Of a stretch of DNA of 64,000 bases, positions 1-9,151 are shown piece by piece. Location: the NCBI GenBank assembly GCA_025370055.1, contig CP073041.1, positions 1,240,001 through 1,304,000 of the forward strand, read 5' to 3'. The stretch's first letter is position 1. Each line of letters opens with the position of its first letter. The translations under genes were made by a program, and so were the position numbers. Source of the DNA: Woronichinia naegeliana WA131 (lineage in GTDB: Bacteria > Cyanobacteriota > Cyanobacteriia > Cyanobacteriales > Microcystaceae). The notes under the pieces were generated by a model. The model was not told the origin of the DNA and ran no database searches. It saw only the letters and a list, made by a program, of their open reading frames with translations.

Positions 1-2998
1 CCTGACCCAGAGGGTTAAGCAAGTTAACTTAAGCCTAGTTGCCCAGGGACTTCCTTTGACTGCACTATTAGCGCAATCACCTTACCCCCTAGCCTATGGT
101 GGCCAGGTCAATTTTACGGGGAGTCTGCGGGGGAATCTGGCCCAACCGCAACTTCTGGGAAAACTCGCTCTAGAAAATTTACAGCTAGGAGATCTCAGTT
201 TTGATCGTCGTTTGACGGGCCAAATTGGCAAAAACCATCAGGGAACGCATCTACAACTACGGGGTGACAGCGATCGCCTCAGTCTGACCTTAGACAGTCA
301 AAATCAACCCACCGCTTTGAGGTTGCAACGGCAGGGGATGACCATTCAAGGAGTGAGAGAACAAGAACAACTTTTTCTGATGGCTAAACAGGTTCCGCTC
401 TCTCTTTTGCAATCTTTGGTCGGTTTAGGTCGTCCCTGGTTGGCAAGATCGGGACAGTCAGTATTCAACCAAAACCTGCCTGCTCTGGGGGGAAATCTAT
501 GGGGAGATCTAACCTTTAATTTTGCTCAACAATCAGCCCAGGGTAAGGTCAGAATTGAGCAGCCTCGTTTAGGCAACTATGGCGGCGATCGCTTGACAGG
601 GAATTTTAGCTATGGACAGGGGATTTTTAGCTTAAATTCAGGACAATTGTATAGTCAAAATAGTCGGTATGGATTGCAAGGTCGTCTCAATCTGGCCCAA
701 AACAGTGCTTTTCAAGGGGAAATTTCCCTCGATCAAGTCTCAATCCAGGATCTTTTGACCAGCTTACAAATTTTTCGTTTAGAGGATCTCAAACGCGGTC
801 TGAATGCCCCGGTCTATGGACGAGCCAAGGATCTCTATGGGGTTGCGGTTACTAATCCCCAAGAGGCCTTAATTTCGGTGGGTAATCCCCAAGATAGAGC
901 AAACGAACCTTTTAAAGAACTTGAGAATGTTAATAACCTTCTTCGTCATTGGCAAGAACGGCGATGCCAAAGGCACACTTCGTGCCCGCAACAATCTCGA
1001 CTCCCCGATCTAGAAAGCTTACAGGGCAAGTTAGCGGGCAAGGTGGGAGTACAGGGAACTTGGGGAGGAGAGGTGGCTCTCAATTTTCAGGTCAATGGTC
1101 TGGATTGGCATTGGGGACAATTCCAGGTGGCCGAATGGGAATTACAGGGCGAATGGGATAGGGGCCAATTATCGCTTCATCCCCTGCGATTACAGTCGGG
1201 AAATAGTTTAATGACGCTCACGGGCAAGGTGGGGGGCTACGGCCAGGAAGGGGAATTGCAGTTAGAAAATGTGCCATTGCAGCCCTTTGCCAGCCTGATC
1301 GGCCTACCGGAGGCTGTGCGTTTAGGAGGAAAGCTCCAAGCAGCGATCGCGATCGGGGGGAGTCGATCTAATCCTAGGGCAATGGGGAAACTTCAGGTTG
1401 ACAATGCCACCATTAACCAATCTCAATTACAGTCCACTACCGGCCTATTTTCCTATCAGCAGGGACGACTCGATTTTGCCATTGATACGGTACTCAACCA
1501 GAAAACCGATCCCCTTACCCTCAAAGGCTCCTTTCCCTACCTTTTGCCCTTTGCTTCCACTCGCTCAGACAGCGATCGCTTTACCGTTGGTTTGCGGATC
1601 AATAACGACAGTTTAAAAATTCTGGACTTGCTGACCAATGGAGAATTAGTTTGGCGGGGTGGCCAAGGAACGGTGCAATTAGATGCATTTGGTCGGCTCG
1701 ATCCCCAAACCCAAATGGTGCAGGATCTACAGGTGGCAGGATTGGCGAATCTCAGTCAAGCAGCGATCGCGGCTAAAATCTTTCCCCAGGAACCCCTCAC
1801 GGACATTAACGGCACGATTACCTTAGATCTCCATCGTTTAGACGTGAAAAACCTAACGGGAAAATTGAGTGGTGGCGATCTGGCTATTAGCGGTTTTCTC
1901 AACCTTCATCCCTCCTCTCCTCTCCCCCTCTCCCCCTCTCCTCCTCCTTCCACCCTCTCCCTTTCCCTTAACAATCTAGCGGTCAAATTTCCCGATCTCT
2001 ATGAAGGTGGTCTGCAAGGGACAATACAAGTTGGTGGCGATATTCAACAGCTTCGCATCGGGGGGGATTTAGACCTTTTCAAGGGAACGGTGTTGATCGG
2101 CGGTCAGATTCCCCAACTCAGTCAGGGCCAGGGATGGGCCAACCAAACCCAATTTCAAAACTTTAAATTAACCCTAGGGGAGGATATCCGTATTCAACGC
2201 CCGCTTCTCCTCGACTTTTTAGCCAGTGGTGGTGTCACCCTGAATGGCAGTATTAGCAAGATGGAACCAGAGGGCATGATTAGTCTGAAAAGTGGCCAGG
2301 TTAACCTCTTTGCCAGTCAGTTAAGATTAGGGGGAGGAGAAGAGAATGCGGTTTATTTTCATCGCAAACTGGATCCCTATCTAAACTTACATTTAATCAG
2401 TGCTGCAACAGAAACGAGTCATCGCCTAGCGAGTAATGATGGACGTAATTCTACTAACTCGTTTTCACTCTCGACCGAGATAGATGAGCCTTTTACTGCC
2501 AATCGAGATAGTCTGCAAACCGTGCGTATTAATGCTAATATTCAAGGATATGCCAGTCAATTAGATCAGAGTATTCAATTAACCAGTACTCCTAGCCGCA
2601 GTCGAGGTGAAATTATTACCTTACTCGGAGGTAGTTTTATCAATGATTTAGGCCAGGGAGAGACTTCCTTGGGTTTAGCAAATTTTGCTAGTTCGGCAGT
2701 GTTAGGGACGGTGCAGGGTCGCATTGGGGAAGCTTTGGGTCTCAATCAATTTCGGATTTTTTCTACTCCCTTGATCAACGAAAAAGAACGGACTCAAGCC
2801 AATCAACTGGGTATTGCGGCAGAAGCGGGCATTGATTTAAACGATGATTTTGCTCTTTCCGTACAGAAGATTTTTAATGCCGATCGCCCACCTCAATGGG
2901 GAGCTTCTTACCGTGTTAACGAAAATCTGCGAGTGCGCGGTTCCAGTAATTTTTTGGATGATAGTCGGGGCGCGATCGAGTACAATCAGCGTTTCTAA
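1..2998 (+). CDS. tamB: TamB-like (DUF490) translocation/assembly protein, 3' part
   Basis: Partial gene: the frame is open to the left edge of the window, so the true start lies upstream and about 998 codons are visible. The protein is a long run of beta-rich, weakly repetitive segments (AsmA/TamB style). Its C-terminal 300 residues carry TamB-domain features: a GSISKMEPEG-like stretch, a SRSRGEIITLLGG segment, and an end resembling outer-membrane beta strands (WGASYRV, IEYNQRF). TamB proteins span the periplasm and are thought to carry lipids or assist outer-membrane assembly; cyanobacteria usually have one very long homologue. A proline/serine-rich insert around residues 635-650 is encoded by a pure C/T tract and looks like a late insertion. 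The family call is confident; the exact role in this organism is inferred. Confidence 0.85.
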   Translation, partial: LTQRVKQVNLSLVAQGLPLTALLAQSPYPLAYGGQVNFTGSLRGNLAQPQLLGKLALENLQLGDLSFDRRLTGQIGKNHQGTHLQLRGDSDRLSLTLDSQNQPTALRLQRQGMTIQGVREQEQLFLMAKQVPLSLLQSLVGLGRPWLARSGQSVFNQNLPALGGNLWGDLTFNFAQQSAQGKVRIEQPRLGNYGGDRLTGNFSYGQGIFSLNSGQLYSQNSRYGLQGRLNLAQNSAFQGEISLDQVSIQDLLTSLQIFRLEDLKRGLNAPVYGRAKDLYGVAVTNPQEALISVGNPQDRANEPFKELENVNNLLRHWQERRCQRHTSCPQQSRLPDLESLQGKLAGKVGVQGTWGGEVALNFQVNGLDWHWGQFQVAEWELQGEWDRGQLSLHPLRLQSGNSLMTLTGKVGGYGQEGELQLENVPLQPFASLIGLPEAVRLGGKLQAAIAIGGSRSNPRAMGKLQVDNATINQSQLQSTTGLFSYQQGRLDFAIDTVLNQKTDPLTLKGSFPYLLPFASTRSDSDRFTVGLRINNDSLKILDLLTNGELVWRGGQGTVQLDAFGRLDPQTQMVQDLQVAGLANLSQAAIAAKIFPQEPLTDINGTITLDLHRLDVKNLTGKLSGGDLAISGFLNLHPSSPLPLSPSPPPSTLSLSLNNLAVKFPDLYEGGLQGTIQVGGDIQQLRIGGDLDLFKGTVLIGGQIPQLSQGQGWANQTQFQNFKLTLGEDIRIQRPLLLDFLASGGVTLNGSISKMEPEGMISLKSGQVNLFASQLRLGGGEENAVYFHRKLDPYLNLHLISAATETSHRLASNDGRNSTNSFSLSTEIDEPFTANRDSLQTVRINANIQGYASQLDQSIQLTSTPSRSRGEIITLLGGSFINDLGQGETSLGLANFASSAVLGTVQGRIGEALGLNQFRIFSTPLINEKERTQANQLGIAAEAGIDLNDDFALSVQKIFNADRPPQWGASYRVNENLRVRGSSNFLDDSRGAIEYNQRF
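1909..1951. repeat. 43-nt pure C/T tract inside the TamB-like gene
   Basis: A stretch of only C and T, built from CTCTCC and CCCTCTCC units, encodes a Pro/Ser-rich linker. It resembles, on the opposite strand, the GATGGGGA tandem repeat found at 60352-60386. It keeps the reading frame. Confidence 0.6.
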
Positions 2999-3433
2999 CA
3001 ACAGAAATTGACCTGACTTTTTCTGACTTTTTCCCCTTGTCGTTTATCGCTATTTCTCCCATGATGGTGGTTATACAGATCATACAAGGTTAACAATCAC
3101 CGAAAATCTTGTAAATCTAAGGTTTGCAATATCATACGACTTGCTTAAGTTCCAATTTTCTCATTGAGTAAATTTCACGGTTGAAGATCGACTTCAGTTT
3201 CAGGAAAACAAGCTTGGTGTTATACCAAATCCTGTTGTCATACCTCTTTTTAGGCAATGTAGGGGCTTAGTCTCTAAATCCTATACTCTCTGGATTTGGA
3301 AACCAAACCCCTACCCAAAATTAAGGTAGCTTTAACAAAGGGATTTCGTACTATTTCTATTTTTATTCTGATTTATTTTAACTCATCTTTTTGTCCAATT
3401 ACTCATCATTCTCTGTCTTCGAGGCCAATCTCA
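2999..3433. other. Intergenic region with one dispersed repeat
   Basis: 435 bases between the TamB-like gene and the secreted protein. The only structure I see is the 32-base repeat at 3233-3264. The reading frame of the downstream gene is open back to a TTG at 3296, but the peptide it would add is not signal-like. Confidence 0.5.
3233..3264 (-). repeat. Dispersed 32-bp repeat, copy 1
   Basis: The reverse complement reads CCCTACATTGCC, then A5, then GAGGTATGACAACA. It matches 22236-22268 apart from one A in the A-run. The two copies lie in opposite orientation in unrelated intergenic regions, so this is a dispersed repeat of unknown nature. Confidence 0.6.
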
Positions 3434-5533
3434 ATGTTTAAACCGATTAAAATGATTGCTTCTCAACTGACCTTCGGCTTAATTGCCTGGGCGATCGCTG
3501 GTTATGGTCAGGCGGCATCAGCGGCGGCTGTCTATACCGATAGTCTGGTTACGGGTTGGAATAACTGGAGTTGGGGAACCACCTATCTCAATGACACCAC
3601 CGTTCAAAAATCAGGAACCGCCTCAGCAAAAGTCACTATTACTGATCCCTGGGGAGCCTTTAGTCTTAGTCAAAGTCCCACTACCACCAGTTTAAGTTCT
3701 TTATCGGCTGTCTCTTTTGACGTAAACCCAGGCGCGTCTAGTAATATTGCCAAGGTAGCCGCCCTTAGCATTACTCTCCAAAATGGCAATACCCTCGGTA
3801 ACGCAGTTTCCCTCTCCACCTATGCCTCCCCACCCCTAGCTGCCAATACCTGGTCAACTGTAACAATTCCCATTAGTGCCTTGGCAGGAACCCTCACCGC
3901 TCTTCAACGTTTGAACTTTCAGGATGGCTTAGGCCAAGGAAATATTGTCTTTAACCTCGATAACATCACCTTGGTTCCCACTTCAACCACGAGTAGCTGT
4001 GGTTCTTTAGTCGTGGATTCAGGGACTGCTAATGGTGGCGTTAGTCTTAACGGCTTTTTGAATGATCAATATAAGTGGTATGACAGCAGTTGTCGTCTCC
4101 GAACAGCCGCTTTGGCACGAAACGATACCAGTAAGGGTGGTAATGCCAAACAGTTCACTTATGTACTGAATGATGGCACAACGCGAACCATCAATCCTGG
4201 GACCAGTGCTGGAGGGTTTGGCTATATTGTCGCTCATCTAAGCAATCCCTCCTTTGCGAGTGCCTATGGAGCCAGTGATTCTCCCTTTGGTTCTGGCAAT
4301 AGCGCGACCTACAGCAAGGTATTTACCGGTACGCACCATGCCATTCATGAATACACGCTGAACTATGTTCGCTATGGCCTGACCCAAGCAGCGATTAATA
4401 GTGGCTTTGCGCCCTGGACAACCATTAACAGTACCAATAAGTCGAATGTCACGGTTTATAATATGCCCGTTCGGATTCAATGGCTCTTTGCGACAGGTCG
4501 AAACTATCCTATCTGGTCAGTCACCTTTGATTTATCTGCCGCTCCTAATCGCGCTATAGACTCGGATTTTCGTGCGCCCTATGGAGATATGAAGATCGAA
4601 GGGGGTGATGGTTCGGCCCTAGTTGCAGGAGTGGCTTGGGGCGATAAGTACAGATTCATTTCTTCAGGTAATCCCTTCACCATGAATAATGATTGGGACT
4701 ATTCTCAGCTTAATCCTGGTGCGCCCTATAGTTCGCTCTGGACGACAACGGTGGATGCTGAAATGGGTATAGCTGGAACCCGAATCACGGCCCTTCAAAA
4801 TGCTGGAGGCTACAACAATTATCAAGCTCCTATCTGGCGGGGCAAAACGAGTGCAACGATGGGAACCCTTTGTCTCAATGATGGTGGTGCGGGGCCTGCT
4901 TACAATCACAAAATACCCTGTACGAGTGATTGGGCCTATCAATTAATTCAATATTCTGTTTCCAATGCAACTCAAACAACGAATAATAAGCGTTTAGCCT
5001 GGGGGGCAGATTGGGGATCTTTAGGCAATAGTTCTTTTACCAGTTCCAATGGTTATACGGTGAGCGGCTATCCCAAAGTGAGTTATAGCGTTTATATTGT
5101 TTTAGATCCTCACTCGGCCAATCCGACTCAAAATGTTGCCCTGCAAGCGAAGACAGCTAGTTTAACCACTTTAACCGCTAGTGTGGGAACGGTATTAACG
5201 AGTGGCATTGCCGGCGTGGGGCGAACGGACACAATTGCCTATAGTCCTTCAGGATTTAGCCCTGTTTTTGGCACCTGGGAAGTGAACGCTGCTAGTAATA
5301 AGGTTTCTTTATCCTTTGTGGTATCTAGCTCGGCTCCAGCAACGCTCAATTCTCCTATTATCGTGGTGCGTAACTACACTGGCCCGGCTAACCCTGCTCA
5401 GGTGACGTTAAATGGTGTGACGTTGACCGCTAACAGCGATTATTTTAGTAGTTTGCGTTCTGACAAGTCAGAATTATGGATTACGCTGAATAAAAAATTG
5501 GCTGGAACCAATAGTTTTAGTATTGTGAATTAA
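3434..5533 (+). CDS. Secreted protein of unknown function with carbohydrate-binding-like N-terminal domain
   Basis: I place the start at the ATG at 3434 because it gives a classic signal peptide (MFKPIKMIASQL..., hydrophobic core, AASA|AAV cleavage area). The frame is open further upstream to a TTG at 3296, but that extension is not signal-like. The mature protein is about 670 residues. Residues 35-185 resemble a jelly-roll carbohydrate-binding module (WNNWSWGTT, aromatic residues, a closing VFNLDNITLV strand). The rest is rich in Gly, Ser, Thr, Asn and aromatics, with only scattered Cys. I do not recognise a catalytic motif. It could be an exported polysaccharide-binding or -modifying protein. 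The gene stands alone, with no operon partner on the same strand closer than the small gene at 5651. Confidence 0.75.
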   Translation: MFKPIKMIASQLTFGLIAWAIAGYGQAASAAAVYTDSLVTGWNNWSWGTTYLNDTTVQKSGTASAKVTITDPWGAFSLSQSPTTTSLSSLSAVSFDVNPGASSNIAKVAALSITLQNGNTLGNAVSLSTYASPPLAANTWSTVTIPISALAGTLTALQRLNFQDGLGQGNIVFNLDNITLVPTSTTSSCGSLVVDSGTANGGVSLNGFLNDQYKWYDSSCRLRTAALARNDTSKGGNAKQFTYVLNDGTTRTINPGTSAGGFGYIVAHLSNPSFASAYGASDSPFGSGNSATYSKVFTGTHHAIHEYTLNYVRYGLTQAAINSGFAPWTTINSTNKSNVTVYNMPVRIQWLFATGRNYPIWSVTFDLSAAPNRAIDSDFRAPYGDMKIEGGDGSALVAGVAWGDKYRFISSGNPFTMNNDWDYSQLNPGAPYSSLWTTTVDAEMGIAGTRITALQNAGGYNNYQAPIWRGKTSATMGTLCLNDGGAGPAYNHKIPCTSDWAYQLIQYSVSNATQTTNNKRLAWGADWGSLGNSSFTSSNGYTVSGYPKVSYSVYIVLDPHSANPTQNVALQAKTASLTTLTASVGTVLTSGIAGVGRTDTIAYSPSGFSPVFGTWEVNAASNKVSLSFVVSSSAPATLNSPIIVVRNYTGPANPAQVTLNGVTLTANSDYFSSLRSDKSELWITLNKKLAGTNSFSIVN

Positions 5534-5650
5534 ACAATAATTAGTGGTGCGATCGCTTCTAAACCCTCATCTTTTACCCTAGAAAGCCGGAAGGGAGAAG
5601 CGACGAACTTATCCCAATCCATCAAACAAAACTTAAAGAAAGTTTAACCC

Positions 5651-5884
5651 ATGAGTAACCCCATTATTGTTGAAACCAGACTTGAAGATGTCCTAACCAA
5701 GATTGAAAATCGATTAGAGCGCATTGAAACCAAGCTAGAAGCCTTGCCCAAAATAGAAGAAAAATTAGACGGACGGGAGAAACGGGTAGATAAGCTCGAA
5801 ACTAGTCAAAACCGACAAATCTGGGTTTTGATTGTTGCGGTCATCGGAGCTATTATCAAATTTGGATTTTTCTCTAATCCCTAA
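5651..5884 (+). CDS. Small coiled-coil, single-pass membrane protein
   Basis: 77 residues. Residues 8-55 form a charged heptad-like helix (ENRLERIETKLEAL and similar). One C-terminal membrane segment follows (IWVLIVAVIGAIIKFGFF). Small proteins of this architecture, with a Glu/Lys coiled coil before a C-terminal anchor, are common in cyanobacteria and have no assigned function. The start is an ATG after an A-rich leader. The gene lies directly upstream of the hisF fragment and is the last gene before the left island edge. Confidence 0.65.
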   Translation: MSNPIIVETRLEDVLTKIENRLERIETKLEALPKIEEKLDGREKRVDKLETSQNRQIWVLIVAVIGAIIKFGFFSNP

Positions 5885-5940
5885 CCGGCGATCGCCCTAA
5901 ACTATTATAATTACTACCTTATTTGTTTCCCCAACCACCT

Positions 5941-6168
5941 ATGTTAGCCAAACGAATTTTACCTTGTCTAGATGTCAATTCCGGTCGAGTGGTAAAGGGA
6001 GTGAATTTTGTTGATCTCAGAGATGCGGGTGATCCGGTCGAATTAGCAAGATTGTATAACGAAGCTGAGGCTGATGAACTGGTTTTTCTAGATATTACCG
6101 CTACCCATGAACAGCGAGACACGATTATTGATGTGGTCTTATCGCACGGCTGAGGAAGTCTTTATTCC
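5941..6168 (+). pseudogene. hisF: hisF 5' fragment, duplicated and frameshifted
   Basis: The first 66 codons match the intact hisF at 13329 at about 94% nucleotide identity. The homology starts upstream of the ATG (TTTGTTTCCCCAACCAC is shared) and runs to TCTTTATTCC at about 6167. An extra T in GTGGTCTTATCGC (intact gene: GTGGTCTATCGC) shifts the frame and ends the reading frame at 6153. Beyond 6168 there is no hisF sequence. Amino-acid differences include Ala14 to Ser, Lys41 to Glu and Gly43 to Glu. The divergence argues against a recent tandem duplication and fits a boundary created when foreign or rearranged DNA entered at hisF. The fragment lacks Asp130 and most of the barrel, so it cannot be active. 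Confidence 0.9.
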
Positions 6169-6480
6169 CCAATTTTAGTAATTTTCTAGTGAGATGTATG
6201 CTTTCTTGGTATTTTGATATTTCTCTTCTGTTAGACTAGGAAGACATTTTCAAACCTCAAATACTAAAGTCCTTCCATAGCAAGACTTTTGAGCTATTAA
6301 GTTAGGAGGAAACACATATTTTATTTTATCCTCAGAAATAACGACAGATCCTTGTTGAGCAAGGGTTGTAGGATTTGAGATTTAAAATCATTTCCTAAAG
6401 TAACAAAAGAGAGATATCTCTCTTTTGTCAGAGCAAGAGAGCTATAATGAAGAAAAATGGCTAGAAGCAAGGCGGTGTAT
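6169..6480. other. Non-coding stretch before the IS701-like fragment
   Basis: I see no gene here. It contains a perfect 26-bp palindrome at 6403-6428 and an AT-rich leader to the transposase fragment that starts at 6481. It is probably the left part of the truncated IS701-like element. Confidence 0.5.
6403..6428. terminator. Perfect 26-bp palindrome upstream of transposase fragment
   Basis: ACAAAAGAGAGAT is followed at once by its exact reverse complement. It could act as a transcription barrier that shields the IS from outside promoters, or as part of the IS end. No U-run follows, so a terminator role is only inferred. Confidence 0.45.
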
Positions 6481-6606
6481 ATGACGAAGCCAAGAGCCGC
6501 AAAACCAACAGTACAATTTATAGATAGCTACAGTGAATTGTACAAAGACTTATTTCCAGAAGTGAGAGCCTATGAGTATTTTAAATATTTACTGTTAGGA
6601 TTAATT
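6481..6606 (+). pseudogene. IS701-like transposase, 5' remnant
   Basis: The ATG at 6481 opens a frame reading MTKPRAAKPTVQFIDSY, then a FPEVRAYEYFKYLLLGLI segment. This is the recognisable N-terminus of cyanobacterial IS701-type DDE transposases, as I recall the family. It is cut after 42 codons by the left end of the IS5-like element at 6607. The remainder is not found on the far side of that element, so DNA was lost, not just split. Confidence 0.7.
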
Positions 6607-8296
6607 AGGGCTTGCTGAAAAAGTCAAAAAACGAAAGAAATGTGGGTTAGGGAAGTATGGACTGAAAAAGCATAGATAACTTATCCTTATGGAAACAAAT
6701 CAAAATACAGATTTTGTTTAATCTATTGTTCCTTTCTGTCTAAAAAGGTCAACACAAATCACTCCTCACAAAAGAGAGGAAAATTAACACCATTTTTCAC
6801 AAGAGAAACGACTCTACAACTTTTTACTTTTTGTCTTCTGAAGTAGAGTAGAAAGATTCATTACCAAAAAGTTCATCGCAATTACCGTTTCCGAGGTCTC
6901 AGGTAGTTTGGCCATCACTCGACCAAGACTAAATTTCCTCTTTCCCTGTCCGAATTTACCCTCAATGGCATTACGCACTCTTTCATCTGAGCGTGCCTCT
7001 TTCTTTTTTTCTTTGCTCACCTCTTTCGGCGGTCTTCCCAATCGGGGACCACTCATTCTTATATCCCTTTCTTTACAATAAGCTCGATTCGCTTTTGTTC
7101 GATAGATTTTATCCACATGAACCGATTCCGGATAACATCCTGTTTCCCTTTTATATTCTTCTATTCGCGCTTGTAAATCTCCCGATTCGTTGTAATTATC
7201 CCAACTTAATTTGTCTAAGAAGACAAAGCCATTCACATTACTTGCCGATATTTTAGCTCCAAACTCTACTGCTTTTCCCGCTTTTCCACGCACTATTGGA
7301 CGCACGTGAGGTTGGCTTACACTCACAATTCTGTTTTCTACTTTATTTGTCTTTTTTTCATACATTTCTAACTGTTGCTCATACACTTTTCCTATCGTTA
7401 CAAGCTCTTCTTGCTCTTTTTTCGTTAGTTTTTCTAACTTTGCTCCCTCTTCTATCATTTTTTCTATATCAGACAAGTTTCTTTTTATATATCCTAGTTG
7501 TTTTTTTGTTCCTTTTCTTCTTTCTTTTTTTGACACACGACGTTTTTTTGCTATGGCTAAGTACTCTTTTCTTGCCACTTCCCTATAAGTCCTCGGCTTT
7601 TCTTTCCTTTTCTCTTTTATTTCTTCATACAGCTTATCTATTATTTTTTCTGTTTTTTCTCTGGCATCATTCAATATTCCTATATCCGTTGGATATTTTA
7701 TATCTGCTGGTGTACAAGTCGCATCTAACAATAACTTTCCTTCATTTTCTTTTTTTTCTGACGCTACACCCGTCGCTTTTTTTTCTATTTCTTTATTAAT
7801 TTTATTTATTAATTCCATTCCTATTTTTTTACGAAAATGAACCATCATTGACGCATTAAATGCTTCTTTGCTACTATAGCTTTCCATTCCTATAAAGTAC
7901 TGTAAATAAGGGTTCTCTTTTATTTGTTCTACTGTTTCTCTGTCACTTTTTCCTGAAATTTCTTTGATAATTAATGCTCCTAATGCCATTCTAAATGATT
8001 TGGCTGGGGCTCCTTTTTTTTCTGTGAAGTTTTTTGCATATTCTTCCTCATATTCTTCCCAAAGAATCATTTTTGACATTTCTATCCAACGATTTTCTTC
8101 GTCTAACTGCCCGCCGAACAGATTTTTCAAGTTTTCTGGTGTTTCAATTGAGTACTGTTGCTTTCGGTACATCTGCTTTCTCTCTTCTTAATGCAATGGT
8201 TTTGAGGCATTCTACCCTATTTTCGTGCATTCTAGCGGTTCTTAATTCGCCTACTATTTTTCTCCGTAAAGGTTTCAGCTTTTTTCAGCAAGCCCT
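6607..8296 (-). mobile_element. IS5-like element, copy 1 (1,690 bp)
   Basis: Bounded by perfect inverted repeats AGGGCTTGCTGAAAAA / TTTTTCAGCAAGCCCT. Two other full copies (22431-24120 and 50637-52326) have the same length and nearly the same sequence. Those have matching 4-bp target duplications, but here the flanks differ (AATT left, ATTT right). That suggests recombination between IS copies or a flanking deletion after insertion. Confidence 0.9.
6814..8172 (-). CDS. IS5-like DDE transposase (copy 1)
   Basis: 452 residues, intact. Cuts and rejoins DNA at the AGGGCTTGCTGA ends. It has the N-terminal region typical of IS5/IS1182-type transposases (residues 1-110), the first acidic motif LLLDATCTPADIKYPTD (about 148-164), a very Lys/Glu-rich central helix (about 175-285), a VHVDKIYRTKANR motif (about 355) and a C-terminal block with EGKFGQGKRKFSLGR. 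The gene is A-rich on its sense strand, unlike the neighbouring core genes. Long ORFs on the other strand are mirror images of the Lys-rich region, not genes. The sequence is almost identical to the other copies, so the spread is recent. Confidence 0.88.
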   Translation of the reverse strand: MYRKQQYSIETPENLKNLFGGQLDEENRWIEMSKMILWEEYEEEYAKNFTEKKGAPAKSFRMALGALIIKEISGKSDRETVEQIKENPYLQYFIGMESYSSKEAFNASMMVHFRKKIGMELINKINKEIEKKATGVASEKKENEGKLLLDATCTPADIKYPTDIGILNDAREKTEKIIDKLYEEIKEKRKEKPRTYREVARKEYLAIAKKRRVSKKERRKGTKKQLGYIKRNLSDIEKMIEEGAKLEKLTKKEQEELVTIGKVYEQQLEMYEKKTNKVENRIVSVSQPHVRPIVRGKAGKAVEFGAKISASNVNGFVFLDKLSWDNYNESGDLQARIEEYKRETGCYPESVHVDKIYRTKANRAYCKERDIRMSGPRLGRPPKEVSKEKKKEARSDERVRNAIEGKFGQGKRKFSLGRVMAKLPETSETVIAMNFLVMNLSTLLQKTKSKKL

Positions 8297-8325
8297 ATTT
8301 AGGGCTGGGAATATCCCAGACTGGA

Positions 8326-8532
8326 ATGAGTATTAATACTCGTGAATTATTGGAAATAAAAAAGGGAAATATGGGTAAATATAGATTAGAAAACAACGGA
8401 AGAAATAGCGAGGATAAAACTATCAATAGAAAAAACAAAAAAAAGACACCAACTAATTCCGAATTAGAGGTATCTTACCAATTAAAAAAGCTTTACGGAT
8501 TAAAAACTGATCCTATTGGGATTGATGGCTAG
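8326..8532 (+). CDS. Short hypothetical protein, uncertain
   Basis: 68 codons from an ATG just after the IS right end. The product is Asn/Lys-rich and very polar, with a C-terminus KLYGLKTDPIGIDG. I recognise no family. It may be a gene fragment left by the IS insertion; coding potential is weak, resting mainly on low stop frequency in an A-rich stretch. Confidence 0.3.
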   Translation: MSINTRELLEIKKGNMGKYRLENNGRNSEDKTINRKNKKKTPTNSELEVSYQLKKLYGLKTDPIGIDG

Positions 8533-8539
8533 GATCGTC

Positions 8540-9151
8540 CTATCTTGCTGGGCCACCGTAACCACCAGTCAGTCCAACTCCGCGAGTTCCCGCTCCAACT
8601 CCGTGAAAACCAGGGCCAACTCCACCACCCGCACCAATCCAATCAATAAATAAAGCCGTTGCACCGCCTGATTTGGGCAGTTCGCCTTCAATAATTTTAT
8701 ATTTGTAGATTAGATCTTTGCCTTCCATCACAGGATTACTGATTTCGATCACAGCCAATGTATTTTCTTTATTGTTGCCTTCATAGACAGAAAGGGTGGC
8801 ATTGGGGGGATCATTTTTAAAGTTGTCTGACCCTGCTTTTGCTGTCCATTCATCGAAATAGGCGGGCATGGTCAAATTTCCTGCTACTCGTTTTGGGCGA
8901 TCGGAAAAATATAAGGTTTGTGGATTAACATTGACTAAACGCAGGGTTTTGTCTTCAGAATTTACCTTTAGATCTTCCGACGTTTGCACAAACATTAACT
9001 GTACTTTTTGAGCAGAAGCGGTTTCTTGTTTTGTAGGCGCATTTTGAGCAGAGCTAATAACAGGAAATCCCCAGTTAGTTATTGTCAATAGAGCAGTGGC
9101 CAGAAAAAGAACAGGACGAGTCGAGTTGTGAATGATTTTTATAGAGTTCAT
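8540..9151 (-). CDS. Exported protein with Gly-rich C-terminal tail, unknown function
   Basis: 203 residues. An N-terminal signal peptide (hydrophobic VLFLATALLTITNWGF, cleavage near SSAQNA) precedes a compact domain that looks conserved: VQLMFVQTSEDL, LRLVNVNPQTLYFSDRP, then an AYFDEWTAKAG block and ATALFIDWIG at the end. After that the chain becomes Gly-rich (GAGGGVGPGFHGVGAG and on). I recall similar exported proteins in other bacteria but know of no function. The gene is monocistronic, on the minus strand, between the IS5-like element and the restriction-modification gene, inside the hisF-bounded island. An ATG start with an A-rich leader supports expression. Confidence 0.75.
   Translation of the reverse strand: MNSIKIIHNSTRPVLFLATALLTITNWGFPVISSAQNAPTKQETASAQKVQLMFVQTSEDLKVNSEDKTLRLVNVNPQTLYFSDRPKRVAGNLTMPAYFDEWTAKAGSDNFKNDPPNATLSVYEGNNKENTLAVIEISNPVMEGKDLIYKYKIIEGELPKSGGATALFIDWIGAGGGVGPGFHGVGAGTRGVGLTGGYGGPAR

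Noticed and set aside
6993-7799. Long plus-strand ORFs (87 and 167 codons), repeated at 22817-23623 and 51023-51829, rich in Phe and Leu
   Set aside because: They are the exact antisense of the Lys/Glu-rich IS5-like transposase gene; the composition is a mirror effect and there is no start context.
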